From Panagrolaimus kolymaensis (Eukaryota > Nematoda > Chromadorea > Rhabditida > Panagrolaimidae), in contig JAJQJQ010000002.1 in the NCBI GenBank assembly GCA_028622995.1, positions 3,720,001 to 3,784,000 of the forward strand: 64,000 nt of DNA, in the 5' to 3' direction. This document shows positions 37,401 to 47,104 of the stretch, in pieces. Numbering within the stretch: position 1 is the first letter of the stretch; each line of letters opens with the position of its first letter. Both the position numbers and the translations under genes were made by a program. Below the pieces are notes generated by a model. It was not told the origin of the DNA and did no database searches. It was given only the letters and a program-made list of their open reading frames with translations.

Positions 37401-40400
37401 GAAACCATTGCTTTCATATACCTCTTTTTATTTTAAACAAAAAATATTTAGCTTATTTTTCTTTTTTTAATAATTTATTTTTCATGTAAGCTCTTTTTAA
37501 AAATTCAAAAAAGAAGATGGAAAATTCGAAAGAAGCTGAAGTTTTAGTGCCAGTTAATAATAAGCTTTCAATTTCAAATGCAAAAGTTAGCTTTTTTAAG
37601 ACTCACACAACTTTAAAAAAAGCTTTTTAAGGATTTAAATGGAAAACGAAAATTATCAAAAATGGATACTTTAATTTCATTTTGGGAAACAACTAAAAAG
37701 GGCGATGAAAGTGTTGAAACATTTTGGAATAATATCAATGATATGAAAACATTTTATTTTGGTCTTGGAGTTGTAAGTTTTTTGTTAGAAACTTTTGACG
37801 AAAATTAACTTTTTTTAGTGGTGCATTGGCTGGAATTGTGTTGCGGCTTATATTGTACCAACAAAATGGCTTCAATTTGTGCCTTTAATCATTTTGGGCA
37901 TTTTCTTTATTTTTAGCGGGTTTCATTGCCGATATGTGTAAGTCTTGCAACCAAAATACTATGCCCGAGAAAAAAAAATTCAGGTACAATTTGCGAAGGT
38001 TCAAACATGTTTCATTTTTATTGCTTTTTGCTGCAGTTTATGTTTTTGGTGCCGTTATTATTTTTCGAGATCTTTTAGTCTCATTTGTCATCAATTTCCG
38101 TTAGTTCAAAAATTAAAAAATTGATAATAATGTTTGTAAGGTTTCAGCTTCATTTCCCGAAATTTCAATTAAAAAATCACCCGAAAAGATTATGAACTTA
38201 GGAAATATTGGACTTCTTTTGGTCGCGATTTTATGCAATTGTGCGGTTTTCAAAAAAATTGGGGAACAAATTGGAATTGAGATTGATGTAATTCATAAAG
38301 AAATTAAAGAACTTAAAGTTAAACAAGTAACGTTTATAAATTTAAAGAGTTTAATTTTTGTTTTAATAGCTTCTTTGCTACGATAAAGTTTGTTTAAATA
38401 AACTTAAAAAAATGCTATTTTTAGGTGGCAGCTAATATTGTTGAAGGTCCACAAATGCGTAGACAAATTTCTAAAGCTCAATTGTTGCAACAAATTAGCG
38501 TCAGTGGAATTGAACGAAAATCCAATGAATAGATTTTTATTTTTTGTAAATTTGAAATAAAAGATACTTACCCAAAACGGAGAGATCGATATCAATGGGG
38601 AGGCTTCCAGCTTTATTAGTTGCAACGCAGGTAAAAGATCCGTCGTGCTCAAGAAGGGCATCTTCGATAATAATTTTTTCTCCATCTGAACTAACAGTAA
38701 CACCACCTCGAGAATTTCCTGGTGCAAGTGGCACCATATTGACATACCATTCAATTGTAGGAGTTGGAGTTCCACTAATTGGGCATCCAAATTCAAGGCT
38801 TTGATGTTCGAGAGCTGATTGTTTTATGGAATAAATGGTTTCATTCTTTTGTGGGGGAACAAGAACTTCCACTTGGAAAGTTTTTGATGATTCACCAGCT
38901 TTATTTCGAGCAATACATTTATATACCCCAGAATCAGTTATTCGAGCTTGCATAACTCGTAATCGGCGTTTATCATCCGAAAAAGCGATGTTGGGATCAT
39001 TATCATCAAGGGATTTTTCATTGACTTGCCAATCAATCATTGGAACAGGATAAGTAATTACAGGGCAATAAAGTGAGAAAGGATCATGAATTCGAACAGT
39101 TTCTAAATCCACGATATCAGAATCCGTGATTTCTGGTGGAATGATGACGTTGAGTCTCATAGGGATTTCGGTGAAACCTGCAGCATTTTCTGCTCGACAT
39201 CGATAAATTAAATGGTCATCTTTTCCAACATTTGAAATCACTAAAGTTCCATCTGGACGAATTATGTGGCGGTCAGAATTTGGATGGACTTCATCTTCGC
39301 CTCTGAACCAACGGAATGTTGGATTGGGAGATGCTCGAACATCGCAACGAAGAACAGCTTCTTCGCCTTGAACATATGTAAAATCATCTGCTTGAGATGG
39401 TAAAGCTTGTGGTGACTCTTGAACAACGACATTTGTGGTTCTAAAATCTTCACCAGCAGGATTTCGAGCTGAACACCGATAATGGCCTTCATCGTTTAGA
39501 GAAACTGTAGGAATTCGAAGCAAACCAGATGAATCAATTTGAACATTATTATTTGGAATTATCTAAAGTTAATATGCAAATACATGCTTTTAAAATTTGA
39601 AAACCTACTTCAAAGCCATCTTTTTGCCAACTGACAACTGGCTTGGGTGTACCAACAGCTCGACATGGAAGCTCCATTCCAAGTCCAAGCACGATGTCTA
39701 CTGTGCCTGGTACATCTGAGATTATCCTTGGTGGAGTTTGAACTGTCAATTTATAAACAATCGAATCTTCGCCAGCCAAATTAGAAACATGACACACATA
39801 ATGGCCTTCATGATCTGGCTGAACTTGTTTCAAAAGAAGTGAGCCATTTTCATCCATTTGTGCATAGTTTTGAGTTTCAGGTGAAAATTTAATTCTTTCG
39901 TCATCGTAAAGCCATGTTCTCATTGGTGGTGGAGTGGCTCTTGCAGGACAAGGAAGAACAGCGGTTTCGTTTACATTGATAACAAAAGTCTTAGGAATAT
40001 CATCTCCTTCAATGATTGGAGCAGTATGAATGGTTAAATTCATAGACATTTCATCCCTTCCAACATCATTTATGGCAACACATTTATATTCACCTTTGTG
40101 TCGTTCATCAATATTATCAATAATGAGGCTTCCTTCCGAATCGATTTCACCAGAAGCTGTCGCTCCATTATGATACCTAAAAATGCTTATGCGTGATAGA
40201 AATTATTATCAACAAGAAACAAACCAAATAATTTCAGGTTTAGGTTCGCCTTCAACTTCACAAGGCATGACAACACTATCACCAATAACGTGGTTGAAGG
40301 ATGTTTGAGTAGGAGAAATTTCAGGTTTAGTGCGAACGCTGACTTTTGTATCATGGCTAATATCACCCGCAACATTAGCAGCTTTGCAAGTCCACAAACC

Positions 40401-43400
40401 TTTGAATTTTATAATTTATTATTAGATAATTTTTTAAAAAAAATGTGCTTGAAATATGCTGGAGCTATAGAAATTTAATTTTTTTACAGGTCAAAAATAT
40501 TTTATGTTAAAATCTTTGGCTTTCTAATTATCCAACGATTTTAGAAGTTATTTTTAAATATGGTTTAACTAATAAGATATTCTTTTTGTGTTCCATCAAT
40601 GGTTTAAATATCAGAAAAAAATTAAAAAAATTTATTTAATGGCTAATTAGTTAATACGACGGCCTACCTGTATGACCTTTACCAACTCGAGCAATTCTTA
40701 AAGAATTATCTGGCTAAAATATAAATTTTATAATACTTAAATTTATGCATTATTTCTCACCAAAATACTGTATTCATTTGATTGTGGATCAATAATATGT
40801 CCATTGAGAAGCCATGCAACTTTCGGCTTTGGATTACCCACAGCTGGACAAGGTAAATCTAAGCTTTCACCAGGACCAACACCAATTTCAGCACGTAATC
40901 CTGCTGCTACAATCCGTGGTCGAGCTGAAAAATATAAAGAGGAGATTGAACACAGGGAACAAATTAAAAAAAAAACCAAAGGAATAAAATAATTCGTTCA
41001 CACTTATTTTTTCACACGCAAAAAAAATAAACCACCACACATAACAAAAAAACACATCGACGAGCATTTTTTTCTACTCTCAAAAATTTTAGATTCCCCC
41101 GAATATTTATGTTGAGAAAATTAGACTTACAAATGAGAACGACGCGTGAATTAAGTGAAGTTGTGCCTGCGACATTTTTAGCTTGACAAGTATAAGCCCC
41201 TTCGTCTGATGGCCCAACTTCTTTAATAACCAAAGCTCCATCGCCGTCAACCTTAAAAACATTTTATGAAAAATAAATTAAAAATAATGCTCTAACATGA
41301 AGTGTCAAGGATTCTTTTACAGGTTTTCCATCTTTAAGCCAAATTCTATCTGGGAATGGAATTCCCAAAACGATGATACAATCAATTCTCACATCATTAC
41401 CTTCTAATACTTGTAATTCTGGGGGAATGGTACTTAGCACAGGAGCTTCTAAAATAAATAAAAAATTATTTTAGGTAGCTTTTGGAAACACGTAATTATT
41501 ATATGTTACCTAATCCAACAACAAAAAGTTGAGTTGAACGGTCTTGAGTACCGTATGTGTTTGTAGCTCGGCATACAAATATACCAGAATCATTGTATTG
41601 TATATCTAAAAAACACTTTTAGTAGAAATAAAAATTTTAAAAATCTTTTGCAATTCAATTTATTGAATTCAAATACAATGTCTGCCCTTCAACTGAGGTC
41701 AAAATCACCGGATTTTTTCCGTTTCTATCCGTTTTGATCCGCAGAAGGCATATAGCTATTTTTTTAAAGGCTATAGAAGGAAAAAAATGTACAGGTCGAT
41801 GCGTAATTATTTACTCTACTAAGTGTACTCAAAAATATTTTATAAAAATTTAAAAAAATAGAGGAAGTTATTAATCATAAATCAATTAATAATTCTTTTT
41901 TTCACAAAGGAGCTCTCGCATGTTGCAAAATATAAACTTAAAATTTTTAAATTTATTATTAATAACTTCCTCTATTTTTTTAAATTTTTATAAAATATTT
42001 TTGAGTACACTTAGTAGAGTAAATAATTACGCATCGACCTGTACAATTTTTTCCTTCTATAGCCTTTAAAAAAATAGCTATATGCCTTCTGCGGATCAAA
42101 ACGGATAGAAACGGGAAAAATCCGGTGATTTTGACCTCAGTTGAAGGGCAGACATTGTATGTGTCATTGCTGGCGTTTAGCGACACACCACTCAAGCTTT
42201 CAATGAAGAACAAAAAAATTTATTTGAAAAAAAATAAAGTCGCTGAAGCAGTTGCTTTTTTTTCTTTGAATTATTTGATCCTAATTTTTTATTAATTAAA
42301 TTTTATCCTGACATCACAAAATGGCTTATAGCTTTAATGGAAGAATCGAAATTGTAAGTTATTGTTTGCACTTTGCTATTATTTTTTTAATATCTTATTT
42401 TTTTTAGATTGATAAAGAAAGTTATGAAAAGGACAAAACTATGCTTTCTTTGGTTGTAAAAGGCGAAGATCATACTTTGGGAAATTGCTTAACTCATGCG
42501 TTAACTGATATGTAAGTCTTTTGATTATTGAAAATTCTTTAATTTTGTAATTCTAATTTTTAGGGATGGTGTAGAATTTGCTGGATATAATGTTCCTCAT
42601 CCATTAGAAGATGATATTTTGATTAGAATTCAAACAAAAGAAAATTATGATGCTGGAAAAGCTCTTTTAGAAGCTTTAGATCTTATTGAAACTATCTTCC
42701 AAAATATAGGTGAAAAATTTAATGATGCTTATAATGATTTTAAACCATAATCTTTTTTGTTTTGTTATTTTTTGTTCATTTTATTGATTTTAAAATAAAT
42801 TTTATCTTTAAACTTACTGTCAATAGTAAGGGTTCCATTTGGCAAAATTGTAAAGCGTAAATCATGGCTCTCAATTGGCGATCCATTGCGATACCATGCA
42901 ACAGAAGGTGGTGGATTTCCAAGCGCTTTGCATGGAATTTGAGTGCTTTTGAAAATGGTTGCTTCTATTTTTGGTGGTGATGCAACAACATTTGGTGGAA
43001 TTCCAATATTTACACGTGTTGTTTTAATATCTTTGCCAGCGATATTTTCAGCAATGCAAGTATACTCTCCAGCATCAATTTCAGATGCTCCCTAAATAAT
43101 AGAGATCTTATGACAAATTTATTTTTAGCTAAAACATTACTCGAATATGAAGATTTCCATATTTTTGATAAACATATTTGGAAGTTCCACTACCTTCAGT
43201 TGTGAAAACTAAGTTATTCCTTTCCCAATGAATCCGAGGAGTTGGTTGACCTCGAAGAACTTGACATTCCAGTACAACATTATCACCTTGACCAAGTAAA
43301 TATTCATCTCGAGGGATATTGACGATTGGTTTTTCTGCAATGTTTACATTTGAAAAATCTGAAGCTGTGCCAGCAACATTATCAGCTCGGCATTCAAATA

Positions 43401-46400
43401 TGCCTTTAATTGGGGTTCCAGGATAAACGTGTAAGTTATCTGAAAAGTATTATTTAAAAGGAAATACAAGACGTGGACTTACTGTATTGATCGATGCGAT
43501 AAACATTGTTTCTTGTAGCTTCAATTGGAGCACCTTGATGGAACCATTGAACTCGAGGAGGTGGAGTACCTGTCACGCTGCAGTTCAAATCAAATGGCCT
43601 ATTTTCAATGACAAACATATCTTTGGGAGTTATCCTTGCAGTTGGGGTTTCAAGAATTGAAAGATAAATGGTTGCATTTGCAACACCACCACGTGTTCTG
43701 ACTTCACACATATATGCTCCAGCATCAACTTTTTGGGTGATGTAAATTACCAATGAACCATTATTATGAGCATACTAAAAATTAGATTTATCAATAATTC
43801 TAACGAAATTAAAACATACAGTTCCATGGCCTGGTGGTATAGGGAAACCATTACGATACCAAATATAACGAGTACCTTGAGTTTGGGTTTGACAATGCAT
43901 CATTGCTTGACCACTCAAAACAGCGGTGGCATTTCGAAGTGAAACAATTTCTGGTGGAGGTTCTAAAATAAGAAATACTTTATAATTTTTACAATCTTAA
44001 GAATTTTTTTACCAAAAGTATCCAAATCAGTATGAGCTGTATGATTTCCATTAGGGCTTACAACTTCACAATAATATCTTCCACCTGATGAAGGAGTGAC
44101 GCGTGAAATCGGAAATGTCGAAGTGTCTGAATGTTGAAAAAACAATGGACCACTGGTGAGTCGTTTTTCTCCGTGTCTCCAATGCACTTCAAAAGGAGTG
44201 CTGGATTCAATATTGCAAGTTAAATTTACAGGTTTATACAAAGTTGCAGGAGTGACGGGTAACATAGAAGCTTTAGGACCACTTGGTTCCATCGCCGAAG
44301 TTGCAACAGGAGCAATTCGAACAAATTTATAATCTTTATCATCAATGCCTTCAACTCTAACAAAGAAAAATGCATTCTTTTTTGGTGGCAAAAATGGTCC
44401 AACAACGTAGAGGGAAGGATTGTGACGAGATACAACTGCTTTAGCGCCATATACTTCTTTTCCTTGATAATCCACCATTGAAATTCTTTCAACGATACCA
44501 GGCGAAAGAAGACCCGTCATGTTGATCCAAAGGAAGGCATTTTGATTTGCAAAAGGTCGAGGTTGAGTGAGTTCAATTCTTTGATTTGGATTTTGGACCG
44601 ATGTGAAGCCATATTTAAAATCAATATCTCCATGACCAAAGATTCGAAGAGTATTTCGACTTTTACTCGCAGTTTTAACTTTCCAAATTCCAGGGATTGG
44701 GTCCTTGATGCGTACCAATTTAACTGTATTTAAATTTACGGTTGTGTTGTGATGAGCAAATGCTTGCATAGTATGTTCTTGATCTAAAACATAATTAAAA
44801 TAATCATCTGTTTTTTATATCCATTACCTTTAGGATCAATAATAGTTAATTGTAATAATTTATCATCAATTGATGGTGTAATCGCAAGGGATAAAGCAAG
44901 TTCACTCATATGAGAATCAACTGGGATTTCATTAGTGTTACTTCTTCCTGTTTCACGAACTTCATACAGTAAATGAACTTTTCGTTGAGAAACTGAATGA
45001 CGAACATATTCCAAAATTTGGGTAACTTGAGATTTTTGTAAATGAAATACTTGTCCAAATGAAGCTGAAGCAATTCTATCAAAAACTTGATAACCTTCAT
45101 GCTCTCGATCACCGCAATCTCCTGTCATCACAAAAACAACCTATAAAATTTAAGAGTGTTTTTTTACGTTAATCAAATTTAAATATTGTTTTATGATTTT
45201 AAAATAACTGACCGATGATTGTTTTTCTTGAATTAAATTGAGTACGGTATCAATTAAATGAAAATCTTTTGAACGTGCATCCGTAAATACATAAACAAAT
45301 GATCCGGGTAGTGAAGCTTCAAGAGCCTTTTTAATACCTAAAAAAAGAATTGCTTTTTTCTTTTGTTGCATTTTTTCACTTTTCTTTTTTTCTTCGTTGA
45401 AGATCGTTAATTTTGTTAAATGATGCGAATTTTTTTTCAACACAAATGTTGCGAATAAAAAAAGGCGACGATCGTAAAAGTGAACACCGCCATCTGACGA
45501 GTGAGTGTCTCATCAAACGTTCCACATTTACGAGGTCAGAAAAAAATGACGCAAAATTTGGAGGTGATTAAGGTAAAGTTTGATTACCTGTGAGAGTCAT
45601 TTCAGGACAATCTTGTCCACCAGAAAGATTAACATGACGCAATTTTTGATGGAATCGATGAGGTTCGGTAGTAATTAAAGGTTCATCAACATCTGAAATA
45701 TTTTTAAAAGCAATCATTTTTTAAATTATTTAAATGAAGTAAGGCTGCATGCTAAGTTGTGCACAAAGCCTTCATCCTTCTTTATTAAAGGAATATGTTT
45801 TTTAATATATATTTTTTTTGCCTTATTACTTATAAAATTATGATGTTCCAAAATAAATACATTTTACTAATTTTTGGTCATTTTTTTCTTCTTATAAACT
45901 TTCCCATGACATTTGCCTCTTTTCTATCCAACAGTTCCTATTTTTGTTTTTAAAAATTTTAGCAGAAAAAAAAGTAGCCATTGCATGTGGTGTTTTCATT
46001 TGTTTTTCAACGCTTTCTTTCCTTTACACTTTTTTTTCTAAAACAGCTTTCAATAGCAAAAATAGAGAATTTAGGCTGCTTGACCTTTACAAAAAATAAA
46101 AAGACCATTTTTGTTTCATTGATTCAAAGTTTTTTTTGGCTAAAAACTAAAGAAATCTGATATGAATTATTTTGCATCATTTTTTTTGCGCAAAAATCAT
46201 TATTGTTCAAAAATTACATACATCAATGAAATGTTTTAAATGTGAGGAACTAAAGATGGTTTTATTTTCGGTTGATTTTTTCTGTCAAAAATTTATAAGA
46301 ATTAGAAAGGCTTTTAGAATTTTTTAAAATTAGAAGAATTTAAAAAGATTAAAGAAAGATTAAAATAAAATTTAAACTGATAGAGTTGCAATTTGCAAAG

Positions 46401-47104
46401 TGAAAGAAAAAATATAAATGTAATTTGAGATGGAAGACAAAAATAGTTTAAAATTCATCTTTTATTAAAGGGCAATGTTTCAAAATTGGATCAGAAAAAA
46501 GTTTTTTGCAGTGAGTGTTTTTAGTTTGAACATAGTACTATGAGTCAATCATAAAATGCATTACAAAGTCGAAGATTTATTAACCAACTAGCTTTTCAAT
46601 GACTGTTAAATTAACCCCTTCTTAATTATCCCTGAATTTTTTTACTGATCAAAGGTCAAGAAAGTTTATGATTAACACTATTTTATGACTCATATTCACA
46701 AAAAAAATTGAAAATGATATCCGTTTTCTTATTTTCCCCAGACACCTGACGTCTAAGAAACTAAACTTCAAAAAAGACATATTGGTTAAAAGCAAAAAAG
46801 GCATACCCGGATCATGAAACATAACCAAAACATAATTATAAATAAAACGTTTTCTTTGTTTCATAACAGTATTAAAAATCCCTTCTGTTCCTCGTCTAAC
46901 TTGATCCAAATCATCAAACATTGAACCAGTTCGATCAAACACAAATGTAAGAGATGACATTCCAACATGGGATTGATCGAGATCAAGTTTGGGTACATCT
47001 TCATGATGATATGTAGTAAAATCAGTGGCATTTGAAGCCGTTAGTAACAAAAACAATAACAATTGTATTGCCACTAACGGCGGCCACAGCAGCGGCCTTT
47101 TCAT
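13114..47104 (-). CDS. him-4: Hemicentin, giant extracellular-matrix protein
   Basis: One minus-strand gene of about 34 kb and several dozen exons, estimated at about 5,000 aa or more. The domain order is that of nematode HIM-4/hemicentin: signal peptide, VWA domain, hemicentin-specific ectodomain, about 46-48 Ig modules, G2F beta-barrel, calcium-binding EGFs and a fibulin-type C-terminal module. Nearly all Ig repeats show the F-strand signature DxGxYxCxAxNxAG. Most introns between Ig modules are phase 1. Hemicentin is secreted and assembles into tracks that anchor epidermis, gonad and mechanosensory structures and act in tissue linkage. Long introns (27566-32545, 18282-20571, 37217-38571, 41606-42827) hold nested opposite-strand genes and hairpin elements. 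The stop at 13114 lies 231 bp from the end of the convergent chitin-binding/LDLa gene; AATAAA-type signals follow it (12904-12909 on this strand). Individual middle exons were checked by phase only in part. Confidence 0.93.
13818..15063 (-). other. him-4: Hemicentin calcium-binding EGF array
   Basis: Exons 15063-14763, 14714-14100 and 13938-13818 encode a linker and five EGF-like modules. Four start with the calcium-binding DIDEC motif ([36 protein letters not shown]). The fourth in order reads DIGEC, with glycine replacing the calcium-ligand aspartate. A spacer carrying [13 protein letters not shown] lies between modules three and four. Junctions to the neighbouring exons are phase 1. Confidence 0.85.
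15115..15574 (-). other. him-4: Hemicentin G2F (nidogen-type beta-barrel) domain
   Basis: A single exon encodes the end of the last Ig module ([15 protein letters not shown]) and then a domain with [20 protein letters not shown] and [15 protein letters not shown], ending VPVGGNY. This matches the G2F domain of nidogen and hemicentin, a collagen/perlecan-binding barrel in nidogen. It lies between the Ig array and the EGFs, as in other hemicentins. Confidence 0.85.
16963..17013 (-). other. Example of minimal hemicentin intron
   Basis: A 51-bp intron (gtgag donor, aattttag acceptor) separates a 54-bp exon (17014-17067) from a 72-bp exon. Small exons like these split single Ig modules in this part of the gene, while elsewhere exons span several modules. 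Confidence 0.7.
18282..20571 (-). other. 2.3-kb hemicentin intron
   Basis: The intron lies between Ig exons ending with LKDNKTLEH and starting with [11 protein letters not shown]. Apart from the palindromic element at 18800-19006 it is A+T-rich and low in complexity. I see no nested gene in it; the 18635-18901 frame runs into the palindrome and is not called. Confidence 0.6.
18800..19006. mobile_element. 207-bp near-perfect palindrome, TTAA-flanked MITE-like element
   Basis: The left arm starting ttaaaggaccctg pairs with the right arm ending cagggtcctttaa about the centre at 18903. Roughly 93 bp per arm pair with only about three mismatches (18872, 18875, 18887), leaving a loop of about 20 bp that contains gtacagtaat-type repeats. 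TTAA lies at both ends and could be a target duplication, as for piggyBac-type elements. There is no coding capacity. It lies in a hemicentin intron, where RNA of either strand would form a long hairpin. Confidence 0.85.
20744..21141 (+). CDS. Small secreted protein nested in a hemicentin intron, unknown
   Basis: Two exons (20744-20828, 20888-21141; donor gtaagt, acceptor ttttttag, phase 1) give 112 aa. Residues 1-27 form a strong signal peptide ([20 protein letters not shown]...). The mature part is acidic and probably helical ([32 protein letters not shown]), then Asn/Gln-rich, ending [10 protein letters not shown]. There is one RR site and no typical amidated repeat, so it may be a single peptide hormone precursor or a small secreted protein. 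I do not recognise the family. It lies on the strand opposite him-4, wholly inside the intron 20707-21213: the ATG is 37 bp from one Ig exon and the stop 72 bp from the next. Confidence 0.75.
22987..27565 (-). other. him-4: Hemicentin Ig modules, middle part of array
   Basis: This block encodes about twelve Ig modules, from the [14 protein letters not shown] module near 27450 to the [13 protein letters not shown] module near 23040. Large exons near 26598-27167, 25994-26550, 25118-25955 and 23104-23602 each hold more than one module. Conserved tryptophans appear as ITWRKDG, IRWSKNG, INWLRAG and VTWTKDG. It includes the exon 24622-24499, which has an alternative long form reading to 23996 (listed separately). 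Confidence 0.85.
23996..24622 (-). CDS. him-4: Alternative 3'-terminal exon of hemicentin: Ig half-module plus basic tail
   Basis: The exon starts after atttttag at 24622 in phase 0 and finishes an Ig module ([16 protein letters not shown]). At 24498 there is a donor gtaatc in phase 1 that fits the next Ig exon, whose acceptor lies at about 23603. If that donor is skipped, the frame stays open for another 167 codons to tandem TGA TAG stops at 23996 and 23993. The extra residues are a charged, probably coiled stretch ([18 protein letters not shown]), a Thr-rich linker ([14 protein letters not shown]) and a Lys/Arg-rich end ([11 protein letters not shown]). An AATAAA on this strand lies about 250 bp further on (23742-23747). 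This predicts a short hemicentin lacking the last dozen Ig modules, G2F and EGFs. Whether it is expressed is an inference. Confidence 0.6.
   Translation of the reverse strand: MSKDGYRLIISNLKLSDAGEYRCLVTNRAGEVQAKFEVETLCNHLGTAYCRELEHRHIEKFRQESERRRKLAQEEEQRRRLAMHQWNFDASQRGVHSRHRVYPEYSVNVAPRETVYLSAGTSGFQTTEYSDNNVIQNLRADLLQFKREKVVTIRSTITTTTTTSATPPPILAKRKPKQKLSYLQRLKRRRMHRKKLAEQKLLESLMDF
27566..32545 (-). other. 5-kb hemicentin intron within one Ig module
   Basis: The donor gtgggt after VKWLK and the acceptor before [12 protein letters not shown] split a single Ig module, in phase 0. The intron hosts the nested ADAM10-like cysteine-rich gene at 29492-32390. Its first part (27566-29490) is A+T-rich, with a slightly more G+C-rich patch near 28660-29260; hydrophobic frames there (28358-28660) are not convincing as genes. 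Confidence 0.75.
29492..32390 (+). CDS. Secreted or GPI-anchored protein with ADAM10-type cysteine-rich domain, no protease
   Basis: Four exons (29492-29640, 30963-31094, 31516-31837, 32172-32390) join in phase 2, 2 and 0 to give 273 aa. The start chosen is the second ATG, because the first (29481) hits a stop after four codons. Residues 1-25 form a signal peptide. The body is very rich in cysteine ([38 protein letters not shown]). Order and spacing resemble the disintegrin-like/cysteine-rich region of ADAM10/ADAM17 (CINGQCxxSxC, then CxC, CHVCC and a late CNxxGxC). No metalloprotease HExxH motif is present. The last 20 or so residues are hydrophobic ([14 protein letters not shown]) with almost no tail, which fits a GPI-anchor signal. 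It could bind ADAM substrates or tetraspanins, but that is speculation. Confidence 0.75.
32546..37216 (-). other. him-4: Hemicentin Ig modules, second part of array
   Basis: About thirteen Ig modules, from the module ending near 36950 (exons about 37110-37216 and about 36891-37047) to the [16 protein letters not shown] module near 32790. Large exons include about 36094-36230 and 36270-36841, about 35341-36035, about 34722-35297, about 34391-34670 and about 32975-33973. F-strand signatures seen in order include [100 protein letters not shown] and [10 protein letters not shown]. Confidence 0.85.
37662..38532 (+). CDS. Four-pass membrane protein nested in a hemicentin intron, unknown
   Basis: Five exons (37662-37772, 37819-37937, 37984-38099, 38148-38326, 38425-38532) keep phase across four introns of 46-98 bp and give 210 aa. 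Four hydrophobic segments are visible: [20 protein letters not shown] (about 31-50), [16 protein letters not shown] (about 55-71), [17 protein letters not shown] (about 85-102) and [13 protein letters not shown] (about 136-150). The C-terminal 60 residues are charged, ending GIERKSNE. An earlier ATG (37639) meets a stop after nine codons, so 37662 is the start. The layout of short loops and cytoplasmic tails resembles small tetraspanning proteins, but I recognise no family. It is transcribed opposite to him-4, and its stop is 39 bp from a him-4 exon. Confidence 0.8.
38572..41605 (-). other. him-4: Hemicentin Ig modules, first-to-second part of array
   Basis: This block holds about nine Ig modules. 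One long exon, about 38572-39562, encodes nearly four of them ([48 protein letters not shown]). Other exons lie at about 39605-40176, 40225-40400, 40668-40714, 40761-40925, 41131-41252, 41297-41450 and 41510-41605. The short exons at 40668-40714 and 41510-41605 each carry only part of a module. Confidence 0.8.
41676..42157. mobile_element. 482-bp inverted-repeat MITE flanked by TA
   Basis: Two 200-bp arms, 41676-41875 and 41958-42157, are reverse complements with about three mismatches and no gap, around an 82-bp loop. The ends read CAATGTCTGCCC...GGGCAGACATTG, each flanked by TA (41674-41675, 42158-42159), as in Tc1/mariner-type target duplication. There is no coding capacity, so it is a non-autonomous element. 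It lies in the same hemicentin intron as rpac-19, about 160 bp upstream of that gene's start. Confidence 0.92.
42321..42750 (+). CDS. rpac-19: RNA polymerase I/III subunit AC19 (RPAC2/POLR1D), Rpb11 family
   Basis: Three exons (42321-42353, 42408-42511, 42564-42750) join in phase to give 107 aa. The Rpb11/AC19 dimerisation fold is clear: [10 protein letters not shown] near residues 30-40, [27 protein letters not shown] and a C-terminal helix ending NDFKP. The protein pairs with AC40 in the core of RNA polymerases I and III. GVEF and the absence of the Rpb11 N-terminal KITINKDTKxxNA block favour AC19 over Pol II Rpb11; the VPHPLE block is shared with Rpb11, so some doubt remains. The gene is nested in a him-4 intron on the opposite strand, and its stop is 77 bp from the him-4 Ig exon at 42828. 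Confidence 0.8.
42828..43963 (-). other. him-4: Hemicentin first Ig modules
   Basis: Exons 43963-43822, 43776-43484, about 43440-43141 and 43091-42828 encode the first few Ig modules, with Cys signatures [11 protein letters not shown] and [12 protein letters not shown] and tryptophans in VQWFHQG and VAWYRNG. Exon ends are mixed phase. The exon at 42828-43091 ends with GTLTID and continues across the 1.2-kb intron into [11 protein letters not shown]. Confidence 0.85.
44013..47104 (-). other. him-4: Hemicentin signal peptide, VWA domain and hemicentin ectodomain
   Basis: Exons 47104-46807, 45692-45588, 45337-45213, 45140-44828 and 44783-44013 join in phase 1, 1, 0 and 1. The start ATG at 47104 begins a signal peptide ([20 protein letters not shown]). 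The VWA domain contains a metal-site motif in [13 protein letters not shown] (D-x-T-G-S form, as in hemicentins), [12 protein letters not shown] and [17 protein letters not shown]. The ectodomain includes [13 protein letters not shown] and a segment around [10 protein letters not shown], then the first Ig module ([11 protein letters not shown]). This shows that the gene is complete at its 5' end. Confidence 0.9.
45693..46806 (-). other. First hemicentin intron, 1.1 kb
   Basis: A+T-rich with no gene-like frame on either strand. As the first intron of a large regulated matrix gene it may hold enhancer sequence, but I see no recognisable motif. Confidence 0.5.

Noticed and set aside
41980..42213. 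Minus-strand frame that looks like part of hemicentin
   Set aside because: It is translated from the right arm of the 482-bp inverted repeat and its flank; the him-4 exons on either side join in phase without it.
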